A stretch of 64,000 nucleotides of DNA from Bacteroidaceae bacterium (GCA_902362595.1 CABIXF010000007.1:62001-126000); one strand, 5' to 3'; positions 25,823 to 33,140 are shown, numbered from the stretch's first letter. Translations and numbers: made by a program. The notes: generated from the letters alone by a model not told the origin.

Positions 25823-26611
25823 ATGGAAATTACCGCACAAGTACAAAAGGAATTGGAACTTTTCAACCGTGGGCGCACGCGTGACAATGGAGCCTATCTT
25901 ATCAGCATGGCGACCGAGTATCGCCCGTATTATGCGCTGTGGCGCGAATTTCTTTCTCCTCCGTCCTATCTCTTTGTCCGTACGCTGGGCGTGACGCTGG
26001 ATGTCGCTTCGGCCCGTGCCTTCTCGATGTTGCAGAATTGTAATGTGAAGTTGGAGATGGCCGACAATGAACGGTTTGAACCGTATTATGGCAACCTGGA
26101 CGACCTGATGCCTTTCGGCAAATACAAAGGAAAGCACCTGGCAGAGATTTATTACATCGACCCTTCGTATATGCTTTGGTTGGCCAACAAGTTTGAGCCG
26201 CACAATCCGCGGTACGAACGCATGGTGGAGCTGGCCAAACGTTTTGCCGTGGTACATTTTGAACTGACCGTGCGCAAGCCGCGCATTGCTTCCGTCAGTC
26301 GGTTTGTGCGGGAGGTGGGCGATACGTTGAAAGATTTGCAGGTGACGGTGCTTCACGTGCGGTTGCAGGTAGATACTTATAAACCTGATTTTTTTGTCGA
26401 CCAGAACGTGCTGGCGGCCGACCGCGACGGCAACCGTTTCACGTTTCTTGTCAAGGCCCGTGCCCGTAGCTTGAGTCCCAATGTGCTGAGTTGTCGCAGC
26501 CGGGCGATTGAGCCGCAACAGTTCCTGCATCTGCTGTCGGCCAAGGTGATGTCGCACTATGAATCACATGGGGTACGCTATACCCGGCTGGGATATGTGA
26601 AACTGGCGTGA
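25823..26611 (+). CDS. Unknown protein with a central FGKYKG (DUF3820-like) motif
   Basis: A 262-residue soluble protein. The only region I recognise is MPFGKYKGKHLAEIYYIDPSYMLWLAN (about 96-122), which matches the small 'FGKYKGkxl.ei...YL.Wl' module known from DUF3820 proteins and from C-termini of some exonucleases. The rest (N-terminal helical part, C-terminal basic alpha/beta part with several Arg) gives no family. The ATG at 25823 is preceded by a strong GAGGAGG, unusual in Bacteroidales. Its 3' end overlaps convergent folK by 34 bases. A nucleic-acid role is suggested only by the motif's known company. Confidence 0.78.
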   Translation: MEITAQVQKELELFNRGRTRDNGAYLISMATEYRPYYALWREFLSPPSYLFVRTLGVTLDVASARAFSMLQNCNVKLEMADNERFEPYYGNLDDLMPFGKYKGKHLAEIYYIDPSYMLWLANKFEPHNPRYERMVELAKRFAVVHFELTVRKPRIASVSRFVREVGDTLKDLQVTVLHVRLQVDTYKPDFFVDQNVLAADRDGNRFTFLVKARARSLSPNVLSCRSRAIEPQQFLHLLSAKVMSHYESHGVRYTRLGYVKLA

Positions 26612-26985
26612 AGGAAGGCCCGGCGTACGTATTCTTTTTTCAAGTCCAAGGGTTTGAGCACCTGCTGGTCGTAGGTCAGCAAGTCGATGTCGAGAGGGAT
26701 GCGTCCTTCCTCCTTGCTTTGGGGTGTCCGGCCGTTGGTCTGTTCGATTTCTTTCAGTAAACTCCGTACTTCCGTCATGGCCAGTGAGGTATGAATACGG
26801 GCCGCCCGGTTCAGAAACGGTTGCGGGTTGCTTATCCTTTCCGGTTGTGTCTCCACGATTTCCCCCCATTCAATTCCCGGGAAAAGCCGTTGCAGCGACT
26901 CTTCCGCATTCTTCAGGTGAAGCCGGGCGTCCAGGTTGGAGCCCATGCAGAGCAGACACGTATGAGATATATTAGTTTCTGGCAT
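26578..26985 (-). CDS. folK: 6-hydroxymethyl-7,8-dihydropterin pyrophosphokinase (HPPK)
   Basis: A 135-residue FolK, transferring pyrophosphate from ATP to 6-hydroxymethyldihydropterin in folate synthesis. Family landmarks are LLCMGSNLDARLHLKNAEESL at the start, PQPFLNRAARIHTSL, LLKEIEQTNGR and IPLDIDLLTYDQQVL, with the two metal-binding Asp residues in LDIDLL. It is shorter than the usual ~160 residues, ending soon after RRAFLHA. The RxxPRxIDxD form is here GRIPLDID, so one basic residue is replaced. It has its own promoter within an inverted repeat. Confidence 0.85.
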   Translation of the reverse strand: MPETNISHTCLLCMGSNLDARLHLKNAEESLQRLFPGIEWGEIVETQPERISNPQPFLNRAARIHTSLAMTEVRSLLKEIEQTNGRTPQSKEEGRIPLDIDLLTYDQQVLKPLDLKKEYVRRAFLHASFTYPSRV

Positions 26986-27007
26986 GACGGGTAGGTTTAA
27001 AAGAAAT

Positions 27008-27056
27008 CCTCATTTTCCCTTTTTTAGAATCGGAGCAAAGGTAGGGAAAAATGAGG
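27008..27056 (-). promoter_or_regulatory. folK: folK promoter inside an inverted repeat
   Basis: The minus strand has TACCTTTG (27036-27043), a perfect -7 box, with TTCG 20 bases upstream. The box is flanked by CCTCATTTTCCC (27008-27019) and GGGAAAAATGAGG (27044-27056), arms that are complementary except for one extra A. The expected start site lies within the loop. Confidence 0.5.
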
Positions 27057-27079
27057 GAATATGCGAATGAAAAAGACGT

Positions 27080-28033
27080 TTACGAATTTTCTTCTGCAGA
27101 TTGCGCTTGCTGATAGGCTTCCATTTCCTTCCGGCTGCGGCTGGAAGTAACCAGATAAACCCCACCGAAAATCAGTACCACGGCAATGATTTTCGTCAGG
27201 TTGAAGGAATCCATGCCCCAGCATACGGCTACGATGCAGGCTACCAGTGGCTGGATGTAGTTGTACATGCCGGCTACCGTCGGACGGAGGTTTTTCTGGC
27301 CCACCACAATCAGCATGTAACTGATGAAGGTGGCCCCTACCACGATGAAGATAAGGCTGCCGATTTCAGTGGCCTGCAGTCCGGCCCAGTCGGCATTCAT
27401 CAGGTCGCGGGCCGAGAAGGGGAGTGTGCAGATGAAGGAATAGGTGAACATCCACTTCATGATGGTGATGAGCGAATATTTGTTTACGAAGTCCTTGAAG
27501 CGCACGATGTAGAAGGCATAGCAGAACTGGGCGAACAACACCAGCAAATCTCCCCAGATGGCCGTGTGGCTGGCAGAAGAAGCAGCCGGCTGGTTCTGAC
27601 TGCTTCCCAGGATAAGCAGCAAGGCACCTCCCGCACCGCAGGCAATACCCAGCACCTTCTTTCCGGTAATCGGTTCTTTCAGGATAAAGGCAGCCAGTAC
27701 CATGGCCCAGAGCGGCATGCTTGTAGTGATGATGGACGCATCGCCCGGCGAGCTCAGGCTCACGCCGAAAATAAACGAACCCTGATTGAACACGATGGCA
27801 AACAGGGAAGCGAAAAACAGCGTAATCAAGTCCTTGTGGTTCACGTGCTCCGGTTTTTGAAACAGGGAGGCAATCCAGAACAATACCATGGCTCCTCCGA
27901 TACGCAAGTCCGTAACGACCAGCGGTGTGACGGCCCCTCCGGCCATCAGCAGTTTGGACATGGGCGACATCAGCCCCCACATTGTATTGGCTCCCAGCAT
28001 GGAAGCATGTCCTTTCCAGCTAAATTTTTCCAT
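27080..28033 (-). CDS. EamA-family (DMT) transporter
   Basis: A 317-residue membrane protein with ten predicted helices in two EamA halves. Typical phrases are GANTMWGLMSPMSKLLMAGGAVTPLVVTDLRIGGAMVLFW in the first half, SSPGDASIITTSMPLWAMVLAAFILKEPITGKKVLGIACGAGGALLLIL, and QKNLRPTVAGMYNYIQPLVACIVAVCWG in the second. EamA proteins export or import metabolites such as amino acids; the substrate is unknown. It is divergent from an AraC-type regulator, with promoters back to back, so the regulator may control it. Confidence 0.9.
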   Translation of the reverse strand: MEKFSWKGHASMLGANTMWGLMSPMSKLLMAGGAVTPLVVTDLRIGGAMVLFWIASLFQKPEHVNHKDLITLFFASLFAIVFNQGSFIFGVSLSSPGDASIITTSMPLWAMVLAAFILKEPITGKKVLGIACGAGGALLLILGSSQNQPAASSASHTAIWGDLLVLFAQFCYAFYIVRFKDFVNKYSLITIMKWMFTYSFICTLPFSARDLMNADWAGLQATEIGSLIFIVVGATFISYMLIVVGQKNLRPTVAGMYNYIQPLVACIVAVCWGMDSFNLTKIIAVVLIFGGVYLVTSSRSRKEMEAYQQAQSAEENS

Positions 28034-28068
28034 ATAGTCTGTGTCTTAATTATTTTCAAAAAACGCTG

Positions 28069-28108
28069 CAAAGTTAGGAAGGAGTGAGGGATTAATATTG
28101 TATTTTTG
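28069..28108. promoter_or_regulatory. Back-to-back promoters of the EamA and AraC genes
   Basis: Minus strand: TAACTTTG (28069-28076) for the EamA gene. Plus strand: TATTTTTG (28101-28108) for the regulator. Both are perfect -7 boxes 24 bases apart, so the -33 regions overlap. No exact TTTG is found at either -33. Confidence 0.58.
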
Positions 28109-28133
28109 TGCTATAATCATGAAGAATACGACT

Positions 28134-28979
28134 ATGTGGAAGGAAAATCTGTATCAGCAGGTGGAGATTCTTTTGAGGGAGCACGATGAATTTCCAATCG
28201 GGGAGCACCAGCATTCGTTTTTTGAGATGGCCTATATCCTGGAGGGGAGCGGCACTTTCTGTGCCCATACGGTGGGCAGCGAGCGGGAGTGTCATACCTA
28301 CGAGGCGGGCGACCTCTTCCTGATTCCACCCAGCCGGATACACGTGTACACCATCCGCACGCACAGCCGTTATGTGTTTATCCGTTTCACGGAGAATTAT
28401 GTGTTCGACAGCATCGGCCACTACGTGGGGCGCGCGCTCGAGGTGCAGTCGGGGTTCCGGATGCAGCCGGCTCAGGCCGACCGGGAGGCCATCCGTCGGC
28501 TCATGGAACTGCTGGTGGAAGAAGCCTCCGGCAAGCGTGCCTTGTCCGAGATGCTGTTGTCGAACTATGTGAACAGCCTTATCCTGCTGGCTGCCAGGGG
28601 ACTGGATGCCACGGAAACGGGAGTGGGACCCGAAGGTGACAAGGCCCGGAACCTGCTGCTTTACATCGAGCAGCACATCGACCAGCCCGATGAGCTCCGT
28701 CTGGAAGCGCTGGCCGCCCGCTTTCAGTTGTCGCCCACCTACATCGGACGTTTCTTCAAGCGGAATTTCGGGGAGGATTTCCGGCTTTATGTTTCCAAAA
28801 ACCGTCTGAAGCGCGTGGAGGAGTTGCTTACGGGCACCCGCATGAGTGTGAAGGAGATAGCCAGCCGGATGGGATACATCGACTCCTGCTACCTGAACAA
28901 GCTTTTCCGGCAGCACCACGGGATGACGCCCATGGACTACCGGAAAGCACATGCCAAGCCGAATCGGGAAGACTTCTGA
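28134..28979 (+). CDS. AraC-family transcriptional regulator
   Basis: A 281-residue regulator. The N-terminal cupin-like sensor (FPIGEHQHSFFEMAYILEGSGTF ... YEAGDLFLIPPSRIHVY) is followed by two helix-turn-helix units: LRLEALAARFQLSPTYIGRFFKRNFGEDFRLYV and MSVKEIASRMGYIDSCYLNKLFRQHHGMTPMDYRK, the usual AraC/XylS C-terminus. I chose the ATG at 28134; an ATG at 28119 is possible but would leave almost no leader after the -7 box at 28101-28108, and the open frame before that overlaps the promoter. It is divergent from the EamA transporter gene. Confidence 0.9.
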   Translation: MWKENLYQQVEILLREHDEFPIGEHQHSFFEMAYILEGSGTFCAHTVGSERECHTYEAGDLFLIPPSRIHVYTIRTHSRYVFIRFTENYVFDSIGHYVGRALEVQSGFRMQPAQADREAIRRLMELLVEEASGKRALSEMLLSNYVNSLILLAARGLDATETGVGPEGDKARNLLLYIEQHIDQPDELRLEALAARFQLSPTYIGRFFKRNFGEDFRLYVSKNRLKRVEELLTGTRMSVKEIASRMGYIDSCYLNKLFRQHHGMTPMDYRKAHAKPNREDF

Positions 28980-29066
28980 CAGCGGATGAGGCGCGTGACC
29001 GCATTGGGGAGGAGAAGAAGCAGATTAGGATACACCGAAATTTTTGTGATAAAATCGAGGCAGATA

Positions 29067-29097
29067 CTTGTTACAATAAAAAATATGCTTATTTTTG
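29067..29097 (+). promoter_or_regulatory. Promoter of the capsule operon
   Basis: CTTG (29067-29070), 19 bases, then TATTTTTG (29090-29097), a perfect -7 box. It gives a leader of about 400 bases before upxY. I do not see long inverted repeats flanking it, so it does not look like the invertible promoters of B. fragilis. Confidence 0.6.
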
Positions 29098-29104
29098 CAA
29101 ATAG

Positions 29105-29501
29105 ATAAAATCTTGTAATGGGGAGATGTGCGATGCAACACTTTTGCAGAAGGCAGCTCACGGGGAACATTATAAGAAGGGGAAGTCCTGAAAGCCGGTC
29201 CTTTGGCGACGGGCAAAAAAGACAAACATGCAAGAATGCGTAGATTAACTTTAAAATCATACGTAAATCGCTTATTCTCAATAGAATATCACTGTTGAGA
29301 AGAACTAGAGGTATATCCTCTTGACTTTTCAGGCAATTTAATTTATTATGCAACTTTGCAGGCAGGGGAGTGACATGTACTTCCGTGTCGGATAATTATA
29401 TACGGGGAAGACGTGTACTTTTTTAAAAAGTACCGTTGTAATTTATTGGTTCTCAAAAAGATACTCTGTTTGAGAAGAACTAAGTTTATGCACCTTTGTC
29501 C
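29105..29501 (+). promoter_or_regulatory. Long 5' leader of the capsule operon with duplicated hairpin elements
   Basis: No gene lies here. Two direct copies of one element are present: copy A at 29275-29307 and copy B at 29450-29482. Each is a 27-base dyad with arms TTCTCAA and TTGAGAA, followed by GAACTA. Between them lies the AT-rich palindrome GTACTTTTT-T-AAAAAGTAC (29415-29433). TTATGCAACTTTG (29346-29358) and TTATGCACCTTTG (29486-29498) are a second repeated pair. In Bacteroides, UpxY proteins act on the leader of their own operon to prevent early termination, so these are candidate UpxY/RNA-polymerase contact sites. Confidence 0.6.
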
Positions 29502-30059
29502 ATGTCTGACTATCATCACACAAACAAAAACATACCGTATTGGTATGTGATGAGAGCGTATAAAAATGAAGCCAAGGCCGAAAAAACGCTTTCGGCCAAA
29601 GGAGTGGATTTCTTTATAGCCAAAATCTATGCCGTCCGTACCGTCCATGGAAAAACCGAGAAGAAGCGTTGTCTGGTACCAGCCATTCCGGGAATCGTGT
29701 TTGTACATGCCAGTCATACGGAGCTTATCCAATTCAAGAAAACACATAATTTTCTGCAATTCGTCACGACCCGGAATTCGGGCATGACCGACTACCTGAT
29801 TGTGCCGGAAAAGCAGATGAACGATTTTATCAAGGTGGCCGGAAAGTACGAGGAAAAGCTGACGTACTTTTCTCCCGATGAAATCCAGCTGGAGAAAGGG
29901 ACACGGGTCCGGATTCACGGCGGCGTATTTGATGGCGTGGAAGGCACCCTATTGAAAATCAAAGGGAAACGGAGCCGGCGGATTGTGGTGGCCATCGACA
30001 ATGTGTCGGCTGTGGCTATCTCCGAAGTCACTCCCGACCTGATTGAAGTGCTTGGATGA
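29502..30059 (+). CDS. upxY: UpxY-type capsule transcription antitermination factor
   Basis: A 185-residue NusG paralogue. The N-terminal NGN domain begins IPYWYVMRAYKNEAKAEKTLSAKGVDFFIAK, with RCLVPAIPGIVFVHAS matching the 'P.ipgliFv' region of UpxY/RfaH-like proteins; the C-terminal KOW domain is LEKGTRVRIHGGVFDGVEGTLLKIKG. UpxY lets RNA polymerase read through its own capsule operon. I chose the ATG at 29502 over an in-frame TTG two codons earlier. It overlaps the next gene by ATGA, so the two are translationally coupled. The usual second gene, upxZ, is absent. Confidence 0.92.
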   Translation: MSDYHHTNKNIPYWYVMRAYKNEAKAEKTLSAKGVDFFIAKIYAVRTVHGKTEKKRCLVPAIPGIVFVHASHTELIQFKKTHNFLQFVTTRNSGMTDYLIVPEKQMNDFIKVAGKYEEKLTYFSPDEIQLEKGTRVRIHGGVFDGVEGTLLKIKGKRSRRIVVAIDNVSAVAISEVTPDLIEVLG

Positions 30060-30922
30060 AAGAAACGATATTGCACATTGCCGGGCATTATCTCCAGGTC
30101 GAGGCAGGAGAGAGGCTGGCAGCCAACTATGATCCGTTTCGGGCGGTGTCTGTCGCAGACGGAGAGGCGGTGATTTGCCGGATTACCTGCGGGGAAATCT
30201 CCTTTCCGGAAGGAACTCCATGCGAGACCAGCTGCCTGGACCGTACAGAAAAGTTGTCGGTAGGTCGTACACCCGATGGGGGGTACCTGGTGACGGTCCA
30301 TGTGTGGCAGGGAGCATGTTACCGGATGTATGCGGCAGCCGACTGGAGTCGGGTGGTGATGGACCTCCGGTGTATGGAACCGGATTGTCCGCTGTCGGTC
30401 GTCAACAAGTTTCTGATGCTCTCTTTTATCTATGCTTCGGCGCGGCGGCAGACCGTATTGCTTCATGCTTCCTGCGTCAAGCGGGGAAACGGAGGGGTGG
30501 CCTTCATCGGTCATTCGGGAGCCGGAAAAAGCACCCATAGCAGGCTGTGGCTTCAACACATAGCCGGCACCCGTCTGCTGAACGACGACCAGCCGGCTGT
30601 ACGGGTGGAAGCCGACGGTACAATCAGGGTGTATGGCACCCCTTGGAGTGGGAAAACCCACTGTTACCGGGCCGAGAGTGCCCTGCTGAAAGGCGTGTTC
30701 CGGATGGTACAGGCCCCACACAACCGGCTGGTTCCCCTGCAGCCCGTTTATTTGTTCCGGGAGCTGCTTTCCTCCTGTTCCATGATGAAATCAGACCCGG
30801 TGACATTCCGCTTGATCACCTCCACGCTGGCAAAGATATCTTCACAGGTTCCGGGATTTCTGTTTGAAAATCTTCCGGAACGCGATGCAGCAATGATGGC
30901 ATTTTCCAGAATCAAGGAATGA
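30056..30922 (+). CDS. HPr-kinase-like (HprK-related) ATPase
   Basis: A 288-residue protein with the P-loop kinase fold of HPr kinase/phosphorylase and PEP carboxykinase. LLHASCV (135-141) precedes Walker A GHSGAGKST (152-160); LLNDDQP (174-180) gives the acidic metal pair, and GTPWSGK (194-200) matches the substrate-side loop of HprK-related proteins. The N-terminal ~120 residues look like a separate beta-rich domain, not the HprK N-terminal domain. Such kinases accompany PqqD-like and nucleotidyltransferase genes in some lasso-peptide and exopolysaccharide clusters, where one is known to phosphorylate a Ser in the peptide. Its start codon overlaps the upxY stop. Substrate unknown; the small peptide 37 bases downstream is a candidate. 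Confidence 0.85.
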   Translation: MKETILHIAGHYLQVEAGERLAANYDPFRAVSVADGEAVICRITCGEISFPEGTPCETSCLDRTEKLSVGRTPDGGYLVTVHVWQGACYRMYAAADWSRVVMDLRCMEPDCPLSVVNKFLMLSFIYASARRQTVLLHASCVKRGNGGVAFIGHSGAGKSTHSRLWLQHIAGTRLLNDDQPAVRVEADGTIRVYGTPWSGKTHCYRAESALLKGVFRMVQAPHNRLVPLQPVYLFRELLSSCSMMKSDPVTFRLITSTLAKISSQVPGFLFENLPERDAAMMAFSRIKE

Positions 30923-30959
30923 AATAAATCCGATGTTTAATTTAATTTTCTGTTTATTT

Positions 30960-31127
30960 ATGAAGAAAGAATTTGTGAGTTTGAACTTGCAGGTGGTCGA
31001 CGTACATTTGAGCGACTGCATTGCTGGTTCTGCAGTGAGTGTGCAGACCGGACAGACCATCATCAATGAGATTGACGGTTCTAAATTGGGTTCGGGCGAC
31101 GGTGTCGTCAGCTTCGATAAGTGGTAA
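30960..31127 (+). CDS. 55-residue peptide, candidate substrate or precursor
   Basis: A short ORF between the kinase and the lipoprotein gene. It begins MKKEFVSLNLQVVDVHLSD, resembling a family of small Bacteroidales peptides that start 'MKKxYxxPxLxVVxLxxE' and become Gly/Ser-rich at the C-terminus; here the end is DGSKLGSGDGVVSFDKW. It has one Cys (residue 20), six Ser, and no signal peptide or hydrophobic helix. The placement in a kinase/PqqD cassette suggests a leader (1 to about 22) and a core rich in Ser/Gly. No modification enzyme of a known RiPP class is adjacent, so 'precursor' is inference. The ATG at 30960 is preceded by an open frame of nine unlikely codons. Confidence 0.6.
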   Translation: MKKEFVSLNLQVVDVHLSDCIAGSAVSVQTGQTIINEIDGSKLGSGDGVVSFDKW

Positions 31128-31164
31128 TAAATTTATTGTTCAAAAACGTATCAAGAAAAAAAGT

Positions 31165-32718
31165 ATGTGTAAAATTCAAAATCTGATTGGGCTTGCAGCT
31201 GTATCGTGTGCGCTTTTTTCCTGTACGGAAAGCGAGGTGACGGACCATTCCGAAGTGAATGAGCATCCGGCTGTCGCATCCGAATGGATAAAGGTGAACA
31301 TGGGCGTAGGCGTGGAGAAAGGTACTTCCGGCGAAGAAGGGACTGAGTCGCGTACACCTGCTGCGGTGGATGAAACAGACCGGCCCGACTCGCAGTACAT
31401 GCTGGACTATCTGGGCATGATTTCGGTAAGTCCGCTGACGCAGCCCACTGCCCAGGATGCATCCGCACAACGGGTGATTGACATCAATTACGGACCGAAG
31501 TCAACTTACCGGGAGGTACAGTTTAATGCAGATAACGAGTTTGAAGTCTATTTCCAGGTGACAGAAGACGAAAAACAGTATGAGGGTGCTTCTGTCAACG
31601 GGACACTGAAGATTTCCGACTCTGCATCGGGCACGGACCCGCTGGAAGTCAGACTGACGCTGGTCGACAAGGACAAGATTGGCAGTCACATCCCGCTGTA
31701 CGATTTCTATTATTCCAGTGAGTCGACGGCGCCGCTGGGCGATTCGTTCTATTATTTGTCGTATAATCCGGAAGTACAGACAACCGGAACGGCCAACTTC
31801 AAGCCGGAGCTGCCTCAGCTGACACGGGAAGACGTGCACATGAGTGAGTCTATCTGGCAGACAGTGACCGGCGGACAGCCTCTTTACGACGAGTATGGCG
31901 ATCGTCTTTTCCAGAGCGACCAGCTGATTGCCATAGCCGACGAGGAGTATATTTATTTCTACGATGTACTTCTGGTAAACGGGGAGAACGGTGGATACAA
32001 CCTTCTTTCCAAGTTGAAACGTGACAACTCCAACAACCTGACAGAGCTGAGCCTCAAGCGTCTGACCACCATTGTGAATGCTTCTTTTATCCTGATCGAC
32101 AATCAGGTGTGGGATGAAAGTTCGTATCTGACAATGGTAGGAGGACGGGTAGACCAGGCACAGTCTGAACAGAAGTTCAAGGAGCGCTTCGGGATAGACG
32201 TGAGCGACATGACCTGTCCTTATGCTACCATGGACGGTATCAACCGGGTGTATGACATCATCGACAGAGTATCGGGCGACAATACGGACGAGCCTGTCAG
32301 ACTGCTGTTGTGGGCCGACGGATACGATACCCCGGCACCCGACGGAAGAGGGTATGGCAAGCGGGGAGAATACTCCTTCGACAAGTCGTTCCAGCTGCAG
32401 GAAGGAGTGGCCCGTGGAATTGGTATTGCAGGAAAAAGCTATTCAGTTGTGTTCAAGGGAAATGCGGATGACAACAGATATCAGAACGTCTGCTTCTACG
32501 TGAATGTGGACGGGGTGAATATCAAAATCAAGGCTTACAGCCAGAACGGATTTGCCTTTGAACAGAACAAGACCCACAACGTGATTGTAATGGTCAATGC
32601 CAAGGATTTTGCCGATACGGTGAAGTCCTATAAGGCTTCTTCCAGTTCGTTGTCGCGTGCGGAAGCCGGGAAATACATTGAACTGGAGGTTCCTGCAGAA
32701 AATGTGAGAATGGAATAA
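31165..32718 (+). CDS. Surface lipoprotein of unknown function in the capsule operon
   Basis: A 517-residue lipoprotein: signal sequence MCKIQNLIGLAAVSCALFSC with acylated Cys20, followed by acidic TESEVTDHSE, the kind of tail that directs Bacteroidetes lipoproteins to the cell surface. The mature part is Tyr/Asp-rich with beta-strand character; the C-terminal part (YSFDKSFQLQEGVARGIG ... FAFEQNKTHNVIVMVNAKDF) recalls fimbrillin-like beta-sandwich proteins of Bacteroidales, but I cannot assign a family. The start at 31165 is set by the signal peptide; the frame is open further upstream, overlapping the small peptide. It lies between the peptide and the PqqD gene. Confidence 0.78.
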   Translation: MCKIQNLIGLAAVSCALFSCTESEVTDHSEVNEHPAVASEWIKVNMGVGVEKGTSGEEGTESRTPAAVDETDRPDSQYMLDYLGMISVSPLTQPTAQDASAQRVIDINYGPKSTYREVQFNADNEFEVYFQVTEDEKQYEGASVNGTLKISDSASGTDPLEVRLTLVDKDKIGSHIPLYDFYYSSESTAPLGDSFYYLSYNPEVQTTGTANFKPELPQLTREDVHMSESIWQTVTGGQPLYDEYGDRLFQSDQLIAIADEEYIYFYDVLLVNGENGGYNLLSKLKRDNSNNLTELSLKRLTTIVNASFILIDNQVWDESSYLTMVGGRVDQAQSEQKFKERFGIDVSDMTCPYATMDGINRVYDIIDRVSGDNTDEPVRLLLWADGYDTPAPDGRGYGKRGEYSFDKSFQLQEGVARGIGIAGKSYSVVFKGNADDNRYQNVCFYVNVDGVNIKIKAYSQNGFAFEQNKTHNVIVMVNAKDFADTVKSYKASSSSLSRAEAGKYIELEVPAENVRME

Positions 32719-32753
32719 TTTTTTTTCTTCATTCTGAAAGATGCCTTGTTACG

Positions 32754-32782
32754 CCGGCCGTGACACAAACTGGCACGGCCGG
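32754..32782 (+). promoter_or_regulatory. GC-rich hairpin before the PqqD-like gene
   Basis: CCGGCCGTG (32754-32762) and CACGGCCGG (32774-32782) form a perfect 9-base stem with an 11-base loop, ending 17 bases before the PqqD-like ATG. No T run follows, so it looks more like an attenuator or mRNA-stability hairpin than a terminator. Confidence 0.5.
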
Positions 32783-32799
32783 TCATTTACCTTCACAAT

Positions 32800-33081
32800 A
32801 TGGAACAAAAAATGTATCGGGTAAAGCCCGGCTATACCCTGGAAGACATTGCCGGACAAAAGGTTCTTATGGCACCGGCCATAGGCACCGTCGACTACAC
32901 CAAGATGCTTGTATTGAGCGAATCGGCAGCTTTGGTGGTAAACTGTCTGAGGGAGAAAGCGCTCTCCTTCGACGAATTGGTGCGTGTGTTGCTGGAAGAA
33001 TATGAAATAGATGAAGCGACGGTGAGCGGAGAACTTGCCGTGCTTCTGGAACAACTGGACGACTTGAAGATACTTCTGTAG
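32800..33081 (+). CDS. PqqD-like protein (RiPP recognition element fold)
   Basis: A 93-residue protein of the PqqD family: MYRVKPGYTLEDIAGQKVLMAP (beta-strands), then MLVLSESAALVVNCLREKALSFDELVRVLLEEYEIDEATVSGELAVLLEQLDDLKIL, the winged-helix core with the typical 'ln.ta..iw..l....t..elv..l...y.vd....v..dv..fl..L...gll' pattern. PqqD-type proteins bind the leader of a peptide substrate and present it to a modifying enzyme. No PQQ genes are here. Together with the HprK-related kinase and the nucleotidyltransferase at the operon end it forms a set found in other bacteria but of unsettled function. Confidence 0.88.
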   Translation: MEQKMYRVKPGYTLEDIAGQKVLMAPAIGTVDYTKMLVLSESAALVVNCLREKALSFDELVRVLLEEYEIDEATVSGELAVLLEQLDDLKILL

Positions 33082-33140
33082 AGTATCGTTTGCGGCTTTT
33101 GGGCCGCCATATTAGCATATCGGGGAAAATATAAAAATTC

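Noticed and set aside
29067..29482. Invertible capsule promoter as in B. fragilis
   Set aside because: The repeated elements are in direct, not inverted, orientation, and no flanking inverted repeats or recombinase were seen.
32760..33005. 81-residue plus-strand ORF overlapping the PqqD-like gene
   Set aside because: It is a frame-shifted shadow; the PqqD frame has the family pattern over its full length.
30056..33081. Complete lasso-peptide biosynthesis cluster
   Set aside because: The leader peptidase (B2) and the asparagine-synthetase-like cyclase (C) are absent, and the peptide lacks a clear lasso core. Only the accessory-type genes are present.
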